Assembly (NCBI GenBank): GCA_029246105.1
Contig: JAQWOA010000006.1
Location: 1 to 64,000, forward strand
DNA: 64,000 nt
DNA from: Woeseiaceae bacterium
Lineage (GTDB): Bacteria > Pseudomonadota > Gammaproteobacteria > Steroidobacterales > Woeseiaceae
Reading direction: 5' to 3'
Shown: piece after piece, positions 28,760 through 39,128 of the stretch
How the letters are laid out: each line of letters begins with the position of its first letter
How positions within the stretch are numbered: position 1 is the stretch's first letter
The notes under the pieces: model-generated
Databases searched by the model: none
What the model was told of the DNA's origin: nothing
The model's input: only the letters and a program-made list of their open reading frames with translations
Position numbers and translations under genes: made by a program

Positions 28760-29725
28760 ATGATTTCGTTCCGCGTGACTCTTTATTGTTGCCTTATTTC
28801 ATTTTGTATTGTTCTTTATTCAGAGGACACCCAGGCGCATGGCGGTGTCGTCGAAGAAGATGATATTTGTGTTATCAAGGTGAACTACCTACGCGCTCAT
28901 TTCAAAGTTTACCAGCCAGAAGCTTTGGGGCACGAACAATTTTGTGAAGACCTTCCGGCAGCAGCAGAAAGTGTATTTGTGATGGAATATCTGCACGACT
29001 CATTATCTGAAATGCTAATTGATTTTCGTATAATTAGAGATGTCACTGGAAAAGGTCGGTTCGCCCGCATGGAGGATATCGACCTGATTGATGATATTGA
29101 TAGTGTAACAGTCTTTTATCAAGCACCTATAATTGAGCCAGACATCTTTCTGGTTAACTATCAGTTTATTGAAGAAGGTGATTTCATTGGTATTGTATCT
29201 GTAAGGCACCCAGAAACAGGAAAAAATTATACTGCTGTTTTTCCATTTGAGGTAGGATTTACCGGGCTAGGTTATTGGCCATTTTTTATAGGATTACTTG
29301 TGTTTATTCAATTTCAGTATTTTCTAATGAGTGGCCGACTCAAGCACTGGTTCGGTAGAAAAGTGAGTACCGCTGCATGCCTTGTTCTTTGTCTCGTGTT
29401 TTCCCCAGCTTTGTTTGCAGAAAACCTAGTGGTCACATATACGACCCCGGATGGTGATCCTGAGATTAATAAAATGCATCATTGGATATTGCATATCGAG
29501 GATGATAATGGGCTTGAAATCGAGGGTGCCACTGTTGATGTCGAAGGGGGTATGCCTAAGCATAATCACGGCTTACCAACAAAACCATTAATCACTGTCG
29601 AGCTTGGCGGAGGCAGCTACAAGCTGGAGGGGATGCGTTTTCATATGGGTGGTTATTGGGAAATCGTCGTTAATATAACGACGAATAATGGCTCTTCGAA
29701 AGTGACTATACCACTGCAGTTATGA
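28760..29725 (+). CDS. Membrane-anchored periplasmic protein with C-terminal FixH/YtkA-like domain
   Basis: Signal peptide MISFRVTLYCCLISFCIVLYSEDTQAHGG; internal TM; ITVELGGGSYKLEGMRFHMGGYWEIVVNITTNNGSSKVTIPL. ORF track starts at GTG 28730; ATG 28760 gives a better signal peptide. Confidence 0.6.
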   Translation: MISFRVTLYCCLISFCIVLYSEDTQAHGGVVEEDDICVIKVNYLRAHFKVYQPEALGHEQFCEDLPAAAESVFVMEYLHDSLSEMLIDFRIIRDVTGKGRFARMEDIDLIDDIDSVTVFYQAPIIEPDIFLVNYQFIEEGDFIGIVSVRHPETGKNYTAVFPFEVGFTGLGYWPFFIGLLVFIQFQYFLMSGRLKHWFGRKVSTAACLVLCLVFSPALFAENLVVTYTTPDGDPEINKMHHWILHIEDDNGLEIEGATVDVEGGMPKHNHGLPTKPLITVELGGGSYKLEGMRFHMGGYWEIVVNITTNNGSSKVTIPLQL

Positions 29726-30909
29726 GTTTTGGATTTCTAAAGATTATTGCTGTCCTGTTTGCGCTAAGTCTATTTGTTAGTGCATGCGATAGTGACTCAT
29801 TCCGATCATCTGAATGGACCGAGGCTGAAATTACAACTCTTAAATCGCTGTGGTTGGAATCTTTATCAGATTTACCCGATGATCCGAGTAATGTTGTCGC
29901 AAATAACGTGATGGCAGCTGAATTCGGTAGTAAATTATTTTCAGATACTCGCTTGAGCGCTAACGGAGGAATTTCTTGCTCGACTTGCCACCAAGTAGAT
30001 CGTCGATTTACCGATGGGCTAAAAAAAGCGCTAGCAATAGGATTGAGCGACCGGAACACACCCAGTATCGTTGGGTCTCAGTATAGTCCTTGGCAATACT
30101 GGGATGGCCGTAGAGATAGTCAATGGTCGCAAGCACTTGCGCCGTTGGAAAATGCACATGAGCATGGAATAAATAGATCTCAGGCTGTCGATATTATTTT
30201 CAAAGATGCTAATTATCGAATGACCTATGAAGCATTGTTTGGTCCGCTGAAAAGTGCCATGGAATCAAATAATATTGAGTTAAATATTGCGTTTGCAAAC
30301 ATTGGTAAGTCGATAGCCGCATTCGAGCGAACAATTTTACCAACGGCATCTCGTTTTGACGATTACGTTACAGCTCTTATTAAGGGAGATATGGTTGCTC
30401 AAAGTGAGATTCTTAATAAAGATGAGAGAGCGGGATTACACCTATTCATTGGTAAAGCAAACTGTACGCAATGCCATAATGGGCCCTTATTGACGAATCA
30501 AGAGTTCCACAATACAGGAGCGATTAATTTTTCAGGCGATTTACCAGATAAAGGTAGAGCGGGAGGTGTGAGAGAGGTCATTGATAGTGAATTTAACTGT
30601 CGAAGTATTTATAGTGATGATCCTGCCCAAAATTGTCCGGAACTTGATTTCATTCGAACTGGAGTTGAATTGATTGGAGCTGTTAGGACGCCATCGTTAC
30701 GGAATCTTGAGCATACTGCACCCTTCATGCATAAGGGTCAGCTGCAAAGCATTGCTGACGTTCTAAATCACTACAATGAAGCACCAGATGCAATGATCGG
30801 CCATAACGAGGCAGAACCACTAGGACTTAATGATATCGAACTATCGCAATTAGAAGCTTTCCTGACTACCCTGGCAGCACCTATATCGTTATTGGGTGCT
30901 GAGCTTTAA
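29722..30909 (+). CDS. Di-heme cytochrome c peroxidase (CcpA/MauG family), predicted lipoprotein
   Basis: ISCSTCHQVDRRFTDG and CTQCHNGPLLTNQEFHNTG heme motifs; RNTPSIVGSQYSPWQYWDGRRDSQWSQALAPLENAHEHG. Confidence 0.92.
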   Translation: MSFGFLKIIAVLFALSLFVSACDSDSFRSSEWTEAEITTLKSLWLESLSDLPDDPSNVVANNVMAAEFGSKLFSDTRLSANGGISCSTCHQVDRRFTDGLKKALAIGLSDRNTPSIVGSQYSPWQYWDGRRDSQWSQALAPLENAHEHGINRSQAVDIIFKDANYRMTYEALFGPLKSAMESNNIELNIAFANIGKSIAAFERTILPTASRFDDYVTALIKGDMVAQSEILNKDERAGLHLFIGKANCTQCHNGPLLTNQEFHNTGAINFSGDLPDKGRAGGVREVIDSEFNCRSIYSDDPAQNCPELDFIRTGVELIGAVRTPSLRNLEHTAPFMHKGQLQSIADVLNHYNEAPDAMIGHNEAEPLGLNDIELSQLEAFLTTLAAPISLLGAEL

Positions 30910-30962
30910 GCTAAATATATAGAGTATTTTATTTTTAATTACAGATGATGAATAACACGAGT

Positions 30963-30981
30963 TTTTTATCGTTGATAAAAA
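30963..30981. repeat. Perfect AT-rich inverted repeat between peroxidase and MOSC genes
   Basis: TTTTTATC-GTT-GATAAAAA, 8-bp arms. Confidence 0.6.
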
Positions 30982-31043
30982 TCTTTGCAAATTTATTAGT
31001 GGATATGCAATATTTAGATTGAGCTTAGAAAAAAGGAAGGTGC

Positions 31044-31634
31044 ATGAATAAATTGAAGGGTACGGTCGTTTCTGTTCATGCTGGTGCTAGCGGTCAATTT
31101 GGTAAGAATGAACAACCTTCGATTATGTTGGAGATAGATGGCATCGTTGGCGATCGTCATGGTTCATCCAAGCGAGCTGCTTGGGCCATTACTGACAAGC
31201 AGCCAGAAGGAACTATTCGTCGCAATGAGAGACTTTGGTCAGCAATTTCGGTTGAAGAGCTGACGCAGATTACCGAGGATATGAATCTCACTGAACCACT
31301 AACTGCTGAAATAATTGGTGCTAATTTTTGTTTCAAAGGGATACCTCAATTTTCTAGATTACCGCGAGGTACTACGCTTCGATTCCCCTCTGGGGCAGAA
31401 CTTCAGGTCGAGAACTTCAATCCGCCATGTCTTGGTATGGGCAAGAAGCTTGCTGAATCGTTGCAGACACGATCGGGTAAGCAGCTCGAAAACACGGATT
31501 TCTCAAAAGCGTCAAAGCTGAGCCGTGGCCTTGTTGGTGTGGTTGAAGTTGCCGGGCAAGTAAAAAGTGGCGATACGGTAGACGTTGTTGTTTATGAGCA
31601 CCCTTCTTGGTTAAAGCGAACGGAATCGTCATAG
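31044..31634 (+). CDS. MOSC domain-containing protein
   Basis: GIVGDRHGSSKRAAWA...ISVEELTQITEDMNL...EIIGANFCFKGIPQFSRLPRGTTLRFPSGAELQVENFNPPCLGMGKKL. Confidence 0.85.
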   Translation: MNKLKGTVVSVHAGASGQFGKNEQPSIMLEIDGIVGDRHGSSKRAAWAITDKQPEGTIRRNERLWSAISVEELTQITEDMNLTEPLTAEIIGANFCFKGIPQFSRLPRGTTLRFPSGAELQVENFNPPCLGMGKKLAESLQTRSGKQLENTDFSKASKLSRGLVGVVEVAGQVKSGDTVDVVVYEHPSWLKRTESS

Positions 31635-31650
31635 CAAGGAGAACCAATCC

Positions 31651-32304
31651 TTAGTGGTTGATGGAAAATGCGCTTTCAACCTTTTCTTTTATACATGCTG
31701 GACTGGAAGCAATCGTATCTGTGCCCGCGTTTATAAGTTCTTTGATTGAACCATAGCCATATGACACACCTATCGGTCGCATGTTATTTGCGATTGCACC
31801 CATGACATCGTATTTTCTATCTCCAACCATTGCGCGATCAAAGGTGCCTGGAATTTCTTCGATTGCGTATTTCAGTAAATCAATTTTGTTTGTGTGAGTG
31901 CCGTCAAATTCACTACCAAATACTCTTTCAAAATAAGGCCTCATTTCGAAATGATCAATGATCCTTTCCGCATTTATCCTAGGCTTACTGGTTGCGACGA
32001 ACAAAGTGTAACCAGCATCAGCAATAGAGGACAGTGCTTCATGAATTCCTTCATAGGGTTTATTTTCACACCAACCGATTTTATCAAATCGTTCACGATA
32101 TAAGTTAACAGCTTTTAACGTAAGTTCTTCACCGACCATTTCTGGAAATGTGTCGTATAAAGATGGGCCTATACAGTATCGTAAATATTCGTTGGAAGGA
32201 CGTGGATGCCCGAGCTTATCGACGGCGTAAAGGATGCTTTTGCTAATTCCCTCAAATGAGTCAGTTAGTGTACCGTCGAGATCGAAGTAGATGTGGAATG
32301 ACAT
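31651..32304 (-). CDS. HAD-superfamily hydrolase (phosphoglycolate phosphatase-like)
   Basis: MSFHIYFDLDGTLTDSFEGISKSILYAVDKLG...MVGDRKYDVMGAIANNMRPIGVSYGYGS. Confidence 0.92.
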   Translation of the reverse strand: MSFHIYFDLDGTLTDSFEGISKSILYAVDKLGHPRPSNEYLRYCIGPSLYDTFPEMVGEELTLKAVNLYRERFDKIGWCENKPYEGIHEALSSIADAGYTLFVATSKPRINAERIIDHFEMRPYFERVFGSEFDGTHTNKIDLLKYAIEEIPGTFDRAMVGDRKYDVMGAIANNMRPIGVSYGYGSIKELINAGTDTIASSPACIKEKVESAFSINH

Positions 32305-32485
32305 CTGAGTAGCATATCAGTGTGTCCGCTATTTGAGCGTATTTTTTTAGACATTTTTTTGATTAAGAGTTTAGAGTAGTTGTTTGACATCGAGTAACTA
32401 GAGATAGGCGACTTAGTCTTCTATAAACTATGATTGAAATATAGTTTCTTGCATAATCATGCTCGTAATTTTAAGAATTTAAACG

Positions 32486-33844
32486 ATGACTAATTCTACT
32501 CTCGAAAATACCGTTTCACAGACCTGGACACGAATGCTTGAGCCTCCTGAGGCGATGCCATCTTCGGCTGATATCGTCATCATTGGTGGCGGTATCGTTG
32601 GCGTATCTACAGCCTGGTTTCTTGCCAAACAAGGTATTGACGTGGTGCTTTGTGAGAAGGGTTATATCGCGGGAGAGCAATCAGGACGAAACTGGGGCTG
32701 GGTGCGCGTGCAGGGCAGGGATAGTAGAGAAATTCCAATGGCACTTGAGAGCCAGCGTATCTGGGAAGGTCTTAAAGAAGAAATCGGCGAGGACGTTGGT
32801 TTTGTTCGCGGTGGTTGTTTTTATATAGCGAACACTGAAAATGAATTAGAGAAACGAGAAGATTGGATAAAGCTAGCTAGAAAATATGATATTGGCACGC
32901 GCCTCATAGGGCCCAGAGAATTACAGAAACTTGTACATGGTTCAGCAATGGATTGGGCTGGCGCGATGTACACAGAAAGTGATGGCCGTGCAGAACCCCA
33001 CTTAGCCACACCTGCAATTGCAAGGGCAGCCATGCAGAATGGTGCGAAGATTTTAACAGCTTGTGCAGTACGAGGGATAGAAACGTCGGGCGGAGCCGTC
33101 TCAGCAGTTGTTACTGAAAATGGCACGATAAAAACGTCGACGGTTTTATGTGCCGCTGGTGCTTGGACGTCAATGTTTTGCCATTCTTTGGGTATCAACG
33201 TACCCCAACTTACGGTACAAGGAACTGTAGCAAGAACAGCAGCAGCAGAAAACGTTTTGAATGGTATGATAATTGGTAATAATTTGGGAGTTCGTCGCCG
33301 TCAGGATGGTGGATATACAGTTGCGCATGAGTCTATTTTTGAGCACTCGATAACACCATCTTCTTTTCGCCATTTCGCTAAATTTTTGCCAGTTATATTG
33401 AAGGATGTCGAACATATACGGTTTTCTTTTGGGCAAGAATTTATCGACGAATGGAGGACACCTCAAGCCTGGGCACTTGATAAAGCATCACCTTTTGAGA
33501 AGACTCGAGTATTAAATCCGTCTCCAACGCCTCGCATACTTGAAACTATTCGACGAAACTTGGATGTAATGTTCCCACAATTAGCATCAGCGCCATTTGT
33601 GGAAACCTGGGGCGGTATGATCGAAACGACGCCGGATGTCGTTCCCGTGATCGACGCCATCGACAATCTATCAGGCTTCCATATAGCGACCGGATTTAGT
33701 GGTCATGGTTTTGGTATAGGGCCTGGAGCAGGTAAAGCGACCGCTGGTCTACTGAGTGGCTCTGATTCGGGTATCGATATTTCTGAATTCAGGTTGAGTC
33801 GATTCTTTGACGGTAGCCCGATAAAGCCCCAGGGATTTGTATGA
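32486..33844 (+). CDS. FAD-dependent oxidoreductase (DAO family)
   Basis: ADIVIIGGGIVGVSTAWFLAKQGIDVVLCEKGYIAGEQSGRNWGWVRVQGRD...SGFHIATGFSGHGFGIGPGAGKATAGLLSG. Confidence 0.93.
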   Translation: MTNSTLENTVSQTWTRMLEPPEAMPSSADIVIIGGGIVGVSTAWFLAKQGIDVVLCEKGYIAGEQSGRNWGWVRVQGRDSREIPMALESQRIWEGLKEEIGEDVGFVRGGCFYIANTENELEKREDWIKLARKYDIGTRLIGPRELQKLVHGSAMDWAGAMYTESDGRAEPHLATPAIARAAMQNGAKILTACAVRGIETSGGAVSAVVTENGTIKTSTVLCAAGAWTSMFCHSLGINVPQLTVQGTVARTAAAENVLNGMIIGNNLGVRRRQDGGYTVAHESIFEHSITPSSFRHFAKFLPVILKDVEHIRFSFGQEFIDEWRTPQAWALDKASPFEKTRVLNPSPTPRILETIRRNLDVMFPQLASAPFVETWGGMIETTPDVVPVIDAIDNLSGFHIATGFSGHGFGIGPGAGKATAGLLSGSDSGIDISEFRLSRFFDGSPIKPQGFV

Positions 33845-33920
33845 GCGATCTGTTGTGCTGTGTAAGCCATAGTCATTGGCTTTTTGCGACTGCGATAATA
33901 AAATCAACAATATGAAAAAT

Positions 33921-34253
33921 TCAGGCGCACGCTTGCCAAATAATGGCTGAGCGTTGTCCCGATCGGCAGTAAGCTAGCACTGGTCCATCACATTCGTCGA
34001 TGATACGACGCTGTTCCTGAATAGCCTCGTATGCTATCGGCAAGATGGATATAGGGATATGGTGGAATGATATTCCGACCTTTCTGCATTCTGCAGAAAT
34101 AGTATCAACCGTAGGTTGATCAAGCTCTTCATGATCCGGGCGATTGCAGATCACCACACGGTAACCAGCCGCTATGATCTCAGCAAGATCATCAGGAAAG
34201 ATCTGAGTAGCCACGGCATAATTATCTGCAATTCTTAAAATATTAATTTTCAA
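33921..34253 (-). CDS. TIGR01244-family sulfurtransferase/phosphatase-like protein
   Basis: YAVATQIFPDDLAEIIAAGYRVVICNRPDHEELDQPTVDTI...GPVLAYCRSGQRSAIIW. Confidence 0.8.
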   Translation of the reverse strand: MKINILRIADNYAVATQIFPDDLAEIIAAGYRVVICNRPDHEELDQPTVDTISAECRKVGISFHHIPISILPIAYEAIQEQRRIIDECDGPVLAYCRSGQRSAIIWQACA

Positions 34254-34377
34254 ATTCCACTAGAAGATAAGGCTAAATATAGCAAGTGCTGAACGAACTA
34301 GTATGTAGACATTCATGATGATCAGAAAGTAGTATAACGGACGGTTTCCAATCTTCACTTCAATAGAGAGTAATTCC

Positions 34378-36570
34378 TTGTCAGACGAAAAAAATAGATT
34401 CATCGGTGGATTAAGTATTAATCCAATATTTGCGGATTTCGTGGAGACAGAGCTTCTTCCAGCGATTGGATTTGAACGCGCGATGTTTTGGAGTGGTGTC
34501 GAGTCGATTATTAACGATCTTACTCCCAGAAACCGTGAGTTGTTAAAAATTCGTGGTGAGCTACAGAGTAAGATCAATGACTGGCATAAGGCTCGGCAAG
34601 GAAGCGACTGGGTTCATGATGAGTATGTCACGTTCCTAAAAGATATCTCGTATCTCGAGCCAAGCGACACATTCGTGGAAATTGAAACCATTAATGTAGA
34701 TGCAGAACTAGCTAGTATCGCAGGCCCACAGCTTGTTGTGCCCGTGAGTAATGCTCGTTTTGCAATCAACGCAGCCAATGCACGCTGGGGTAGTCTCTAC
34801 GATGCTTTATATGGCACGGATGTCATTGCCGAAGATGAAGGTAGGCAGAATACCAGTGTTTATAATGCTCGTCGCGGCGCAGCGGTTATACGTTATGCAA
34901 CGGAGTTTCTTGATAGAACTCTTCCGCTCGTTGGTGCAAGTCATGGTGATGTTAATATTTATGGAATTGATCGTGACGAAGATGGGGTACGCTTCGTCGC
35001 ATCTCATGCGAATGGTGAGGCACTTCACCTTAAGTCGCCCGCACAATTCGTTGGGTTTAAAGAAATTGAATCTCATGCACAATACTTGTTTTGCAATAAC
35101 GGTCTACATATTGAATTACTCATAAATCCTGACCATCCGATTGGAAAGGACGCTACTGCGAACCTCGCTGATGTAATTCTTGAATCAGCGCTAACCGCTA
35201 TTCAGGACTGTGAAGACTCAGTAGCTGCCGTTGATGCCGTTGATAAGGTTGGTGTGTACCGCAATTGGCTGGGATTGATGCGTGGTGATCTGACTGCGAA
35301 TTTTATGAAAGGTGGCAAGGGGATAGTTCGTACTTTAGCAAAAGATCGTGTGTATACCTCGATCAATAATGAAGAATTGGTCCTGTCTGGAAGAAGTCTG
35401 CTGCTGATCAGAAATGTTGGCCACCTGATGTCAAATGACGCGATTCTTGATGCTACTGGTGACGAGGTGTTTGAGGGTATATTGGATGCAATTATCACCG
35501 TTGCTGCTGCACTAACTGATCGCCGTCGTGACGGTCTGCAGCCGAACAGTCGCACTGGGAGTATCTATATTGTAAAACCGAAGATGCATGGTCCAGCAGA
35601 AGTTGCATTTACAGACACACTCTTTAGCCGCGTTGAGAAACTATTTGATTTGGAGGAAAACACGATCAAGATCGGTATCATGGATGAGGAGCGCCGTACC
35701 ACTGTTAATTTACCCCTATGTATAAAGGCAGCAAAAAGCAGAGTTGTCTTTATTAATACTGGTTTTTTGGATCGTACTGGTGATGAAATTCATACCAGCA
35801 TGCACGCTGGAAAGGTACTACCCAAAGGAGCCATAAAAGAGCAACCGTGGCTTAATGCCTATGAGGACTGGAATGTCGATGTAGGTATCCGTTGCGGTTT
35901 GCCAGGTTTGGCACAGATCGGAAAAGGGATGTGGCCAAAGCCAGATGAAATGCTTCAGATGATTGAGACGAAGCAAGTGCATCCTGAATCTGGAGCGAAT
36001 TGCGCCTGGGTGCCATCGCCCACAGCGGCTACCCTTCATGCGATGCATTATCATGCGGTTAACGTGCAGGCGATGCAGAAGAAGCTGGCCAGTCGGCCGC
36101 TGGCCAGTATTGATGAAATCTTGACACCACCGCTTGGCGACGTTTCCACCTTATCAGCGGATGAAATCCAGAGAGAGATTGAGAACAATGCACAGGGAAT
36201 ACTTGGATACGTAGTACGCTGGATTGATCAGGGGGTAGGTTGCTCGAAAGTACCAGACATTACTGACGTTGGTCTAATGGAAGATCGTGCTACTTTGCGA
36301 ATATCCAGTCAGCATATTGCGAATTGGTTATTGCATGGCGTGACGAGTAAAGAGCAAGTGTTATCAATCTTTAAAAGGATGGCAAAAGTTGTCGACAATC
36401 AGAATAACAGTGATGCATCATACAAGCGTATGAGTGAAGACATTGACAATAGCATCGCTTTCCAAGCTGCTTGTGCTTTGGTTCTGGAAGGTCTTTACCA
36501 GCCCAATGGTTACACTGAACCTCTCTTACATCAGTATCGTCTGAAAAAGAAAAGAGAGCTTGCCTGTTAA
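34378..36570 (+). CDS. glcB: Malate synthase G
   Basis: 730 aa; INAANARWGSLYDALYGTDVI, RNVGHLMSNDAILD, KPKMHGPAEVAFTDTLFSRVE, IGIMDEERRTTVNLPLCIKAA, NCAWVPSPTAATLHAMHYH; TTG start. Confidence 0.95.
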   Translation: MSDEKNRFIGGLSINPIFADFVETELLPAIGFERAMFWSGVESIINDLTPRNRELLKIRGELQSKINDWHKARQGSDWVHDEYVTFLKDISYLEPSDTFVEIETINVDAELASIAGPQLVVPVSNARFAINAANARWGSLYDALYGTDVIAEDEGRQNTSVYNARRGAAVIRYATEFLDRTLPLVGASHGDVNIYGIDRDEDGVRFVASHANGEALHLKSPAQFVGFKEIESHAQYLFCNNGLHIELLINPDHPIGKDATANLADVILESALTAIQDCEDSVAAVDAVDKVGVYRNWLGLMRGDLTANFMKGGKGIVRTLAKDRVYTSINNEELVLSGRSLLLIRNVGHLMSNDAILDATGDEVFEGILDAIITVAAALTDRRRDGLQPNSRTGSIYIVKPKMHGPAEVAFTDTLFSRVEKLFDLEENTIKIGIMDEERRTTVNLPLCIKAAKSRVVFINTGFLDRTGDEIHTSMHAGKVLPKGAIKEQPWLNAYEDWNVDVGIRCGLPGLAQIGKGMWPKPDEMLQMIETKQVHPESGANCAWVPSPTAATLHAMHYHAVNVQAMQKKLASRPLASIDEILTPPLGDVSTLSADEIQREIENNAQGILGYVVRWIDQGVGCSKVPDITDVGLMEDRATLRISSQHIANWLLHGVTSKEQVLSIFKRMAKVVDNQNNSDASYKRMSEDIDNSIAFQAACALVLEGLYQPNGYTEPLLHQYRLKKKRELAC

Positions 36571-37339
36571 TTTTTTTAATGTGACTTTTTCGCGAACGTT
36601 TCTCCTGCTCATTATTCTTGTGCCAATTGGATCCTGGGCTGATGAAGACTTAACGATCGCCGTTGCCAGTAATTTTCAGCGAACTGCCGAGAAACTTGCA
36701 ACTGAATTTACTTTAGTTACACAAATTCCAATAAGGATCACTGCCGCCTCGACCAGTAATTTGTATGCTCAGATCATCAATGGGGCACCCTATGATATTT
36801 TTCTCGCTGCTGATATCGAGCGACCAAAGAGTCTGGAAGCAAATGAATTTGCTGTTCGCGGTTCCAGAATGACTTATGCAATCGGAGCATTGATGTTGTG
36901 GTCCTCCGATAGCTCCTTTGAAAAAGGCGAATGTGTTGCTGCTCTGGAGAGTGGCTCATATAGGAAGCTTGCAATAGCAAACCCTGAAATCGCGCCTTAC
37001 GGTCTGGCTGCTAAGGAGTATCTACAGGCGATCGGGAATTGGCGTGATGCATCAAGTCAATTGGTTTTTGGTGAAAATATCTCACAGACATTATTATTCG
37101 CAGTTACTGGTAATGTGACATTCGCATTGGTTGCTCGTGCTCAGGTAGTTGCCAGCTTACCTGTTGATGCTACATGTATATGGAAAGTACCCTCGAGCTT
37201 GCATAGTGACATTGAGCAACAAGGCGTTCTATTGTCTAACTCAAAAAGTTTAGAGTCAGCGCAACGCTTTATGAATTTTTTGCGCGAACCAAAAGCAATT
37301 GCAATAATCGAAAGCAGCGGTTATACGGTTACTGAATAA
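36560..37339 (+). CDS. modA: Molybdate ABC transporter substrate-binding protein
   Basis: DLTIAVASNFQRTAEKLATEFTLVTQIPIRITAASTSNLYAQIINGAPYDIFLAADIERPKSLE. Confidence 0.92.
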   Translation: MPVNFFNVTFSRTFLLLIILVPIGSWADEDLTIAVASNFQRTAEKLATEFTLVTQIPIRITAASTSNLYAQIINGAPYDIFLAADIERPKSLEANEFAVRGSRMTYAIGALMLWSSDSSFEKGECVAALESGSYRKLAIANPEIAPYGLAAKEYLQAIGNWRDASSQLVFGENISQTLLFAVTGNVTFALVARAQVVASLPVDATCIWKVPSSLHSDIEQQGVLLSNSKSLESAQRFMNFLREPKAIAIIESSGYTVTE

Positions 37340-38001
37340 TGGACATTGGGCCCCTTTGGTTATCTCTACAGTTAGCGTTTGTAACGACCTTAGTATTGAT
37401 TATTCTGGGCACACCATTGGCTTGGTGGTTATCACAGAGTCGATCTCGTTGGCAGTCCGTCATTCAAGCAATCGTTGCAATGCCTATTGTATTACCACCA
37501 ACGGTATTGGGCTTTTATTTGTTAGTAGTGCTAGGCCCAGCGGGTGTAATTGGCAGTTGGTGGGTGAAGCTCACAGGGAATACTTTAACATTCTCATTTG
37601 CCGGGCTTGTAATTGCATCCTGCATATACAGCCTGCCTTTTGCCGTACAGCCTATGCAGAATGCATTCGAGTCATTATCTAGCAGTAAGCTTGAGGCTGC
37701 GTGGACTCTTGGTGCATCAAAGTTGGATGCATTTTTTTCTGTTGTCGTGCCACTGTCTTTACGTGGATTCGTTAGTGCCACTGTTCTTGCATTTGCTCAT
37801 ACATTAGGTGAGTTTGGTGTAGTTCTAATGGTTGGCGGTAACATTCCAGGTGAATCACGTGTCGTTTCAATTGCGATTTATGAGCATGTTGAGACGCTCA
37901 ATTTTGCAGCGGCACATCAATTATCTCTAGTGCTAATCCTTTTTGCGTTCTTTATTCTATTTGGCATGTTTCTGGTCAATCGTCGGTGGCAACCACGATG
38001 A
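37339..38001 (+). CDS. modB: Molybdate ABC transporter permease
   Basis: TPLAWWLSQSRSRWQSVIQAIVAMPIVLPPTVLGFYLLVVLG...AHTLGEFGVVLMVGGNIPGESRVVSIAIYEHVE. Confidence 0.94.
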   Translation: MDIGPLWLSLQLAFVTTLVLIILGTPLAWWLSQSRSRWQSVIQAIVAMPIVLPPTVLGFYLLVVLGPAGVIGSWWVKLTGNTLTFSFAGLVIASCIYSLPFAVQPMQNAFESLSSSKLEAAWTLGASKLDAFFSVVVPLSLRGFVSATVLAFAHTLGEFGVVLMVGGNIPGESRVVSIAIYEHVETLNFAAAHQLSLVLILFAFFILFGMFLVNRRWQPR

Positions 38002-39017
38002 ATAACGTTGAGATGAAATACTCGCTTCAAAAAGGTGACTTCAAATTGGAGGTGGATACAAGGATTCCAGCTACAGGCATCACTGGCGTGTTTGGCGAGT
38101 CCGGATCTGGTAAGACCACGTTGTTACGCTGCATTGCCGGTCTTGAGGCATTAACTGATGAAGACTCCCGCCCACCGCATAAACGTCGTATTGGTTATGT
38201 TTTTCAAGATTCAGAGCTATTTCCACACCTGACGGTGCAGAAGAATTTAGAATATGGATGGCGCAGAAATCCAGATGCCCGTCGGCCTATCACTGAGTTT
38301 GCGAGCATGCTCGAAGTCGATCAATTGCTAGATCGCTCAGTAAGTGATTTATCCGGTGGAGAAGCTCAGCGTGTTTGTATTGCTCGTGTGTTGTGTCAGG
38401 AACCACAATTAATACTCATGGATGAGCCGCTCTCTGCGCTCGATGCACGACGACGTAACAATGTGCTGCCATATCTTGATCGATTGCATTCTGAAACGTC
38501 AGTGCCAATTATTTATGTGAGTCATAATATTGACGAAATTTGTCGATTGAGTGACCACCTCATTCTTCTCGACAATGGCAAGGTGGTTGCGGAGGGCGGT
38601 CTACAAGAGACACTGGCAAGAATCGATTTGCCGCAATTCAGAGGCCAGAATGCTGGAGCTGTTCTCGAGGCCAACCAGTCACGATACGACGCAGAATTTG
38701 ATCTTTCGTTATTCCAGTTTTTGGGTGGCGAGTTGTGGGTGCCGGGTTGTCAGGACATGAGGACTACTCGATTGAGAATTGACGCGGGGGATATCAGTTT
38801 AAGTCGTACTTCAGTGAAGTCGAGCACGATTCTCAACATACTTCCTGCTGTCATTGATGAAATGATTGCAGAGACTGCGTCTACTCAACTAGTACGGCTG
38901 AGATTAGGCACTAATTTTCTCGTTGCACGCATTACTCGAAGATCATTACACGAACTAAATCTACAGGTCGATGATAATGTCTTTGCGCAAATAAAATCAG
39001 TCACTGTTCGTTACTAA
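37998..39017 (+). CDS. modC: Molybdate ABC transporter ATPase
   Basis: GVFGESGSGKTTLLRCIAGL...RRIGYVFQDSELFPHLTV...LSGGEAQRVCIARVLCQEPQLILMDEPLSALD; C-terminal TOBE-like domain. ATG at 37998 forms ATGA overlap with modB stop (ORF track starts at GTG 37986). Confidence 0.93.
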   Translation: MNNVEMKYSLQKGDFKLEVDTRIPATGITGVFGESGSGKTTLLRCIAGLEALTDEDSRPPHKRRIGYVFQDSELFPHLTVQKNLEYGWRRNPDARRPITEFASMLEVDQLLDRSVSDLSGGEAQRVCIARVLCQEPQLILMDEPLSALDARRRNNVLPYLDRLHSETSVPIIYVSHNIDEICRLSDHLILLDNGKVVAEGGLQETLARIDLPQFRGQNAGAVLEANQSRYDAEFDLSLFQFLGGELWVPGCQDMRTTRLRIDAGDISLSRTSVKSSTILNILPAVIDEMIAETASTQLVRLRLGTNFLVARITRRSLHELNLQVDDNVFAQIKSVTVRY

Positions 39018-39128
39018 GGTGAAGGCAATGGAAATATTTTTTATGCGATTTTATTTTTTAGTCGTTCAGATACAAAGAGTTTCCAGTGTAAGATATTCGT
39101 TGCAAATTAGAGTGGTGGAGTATTCATA

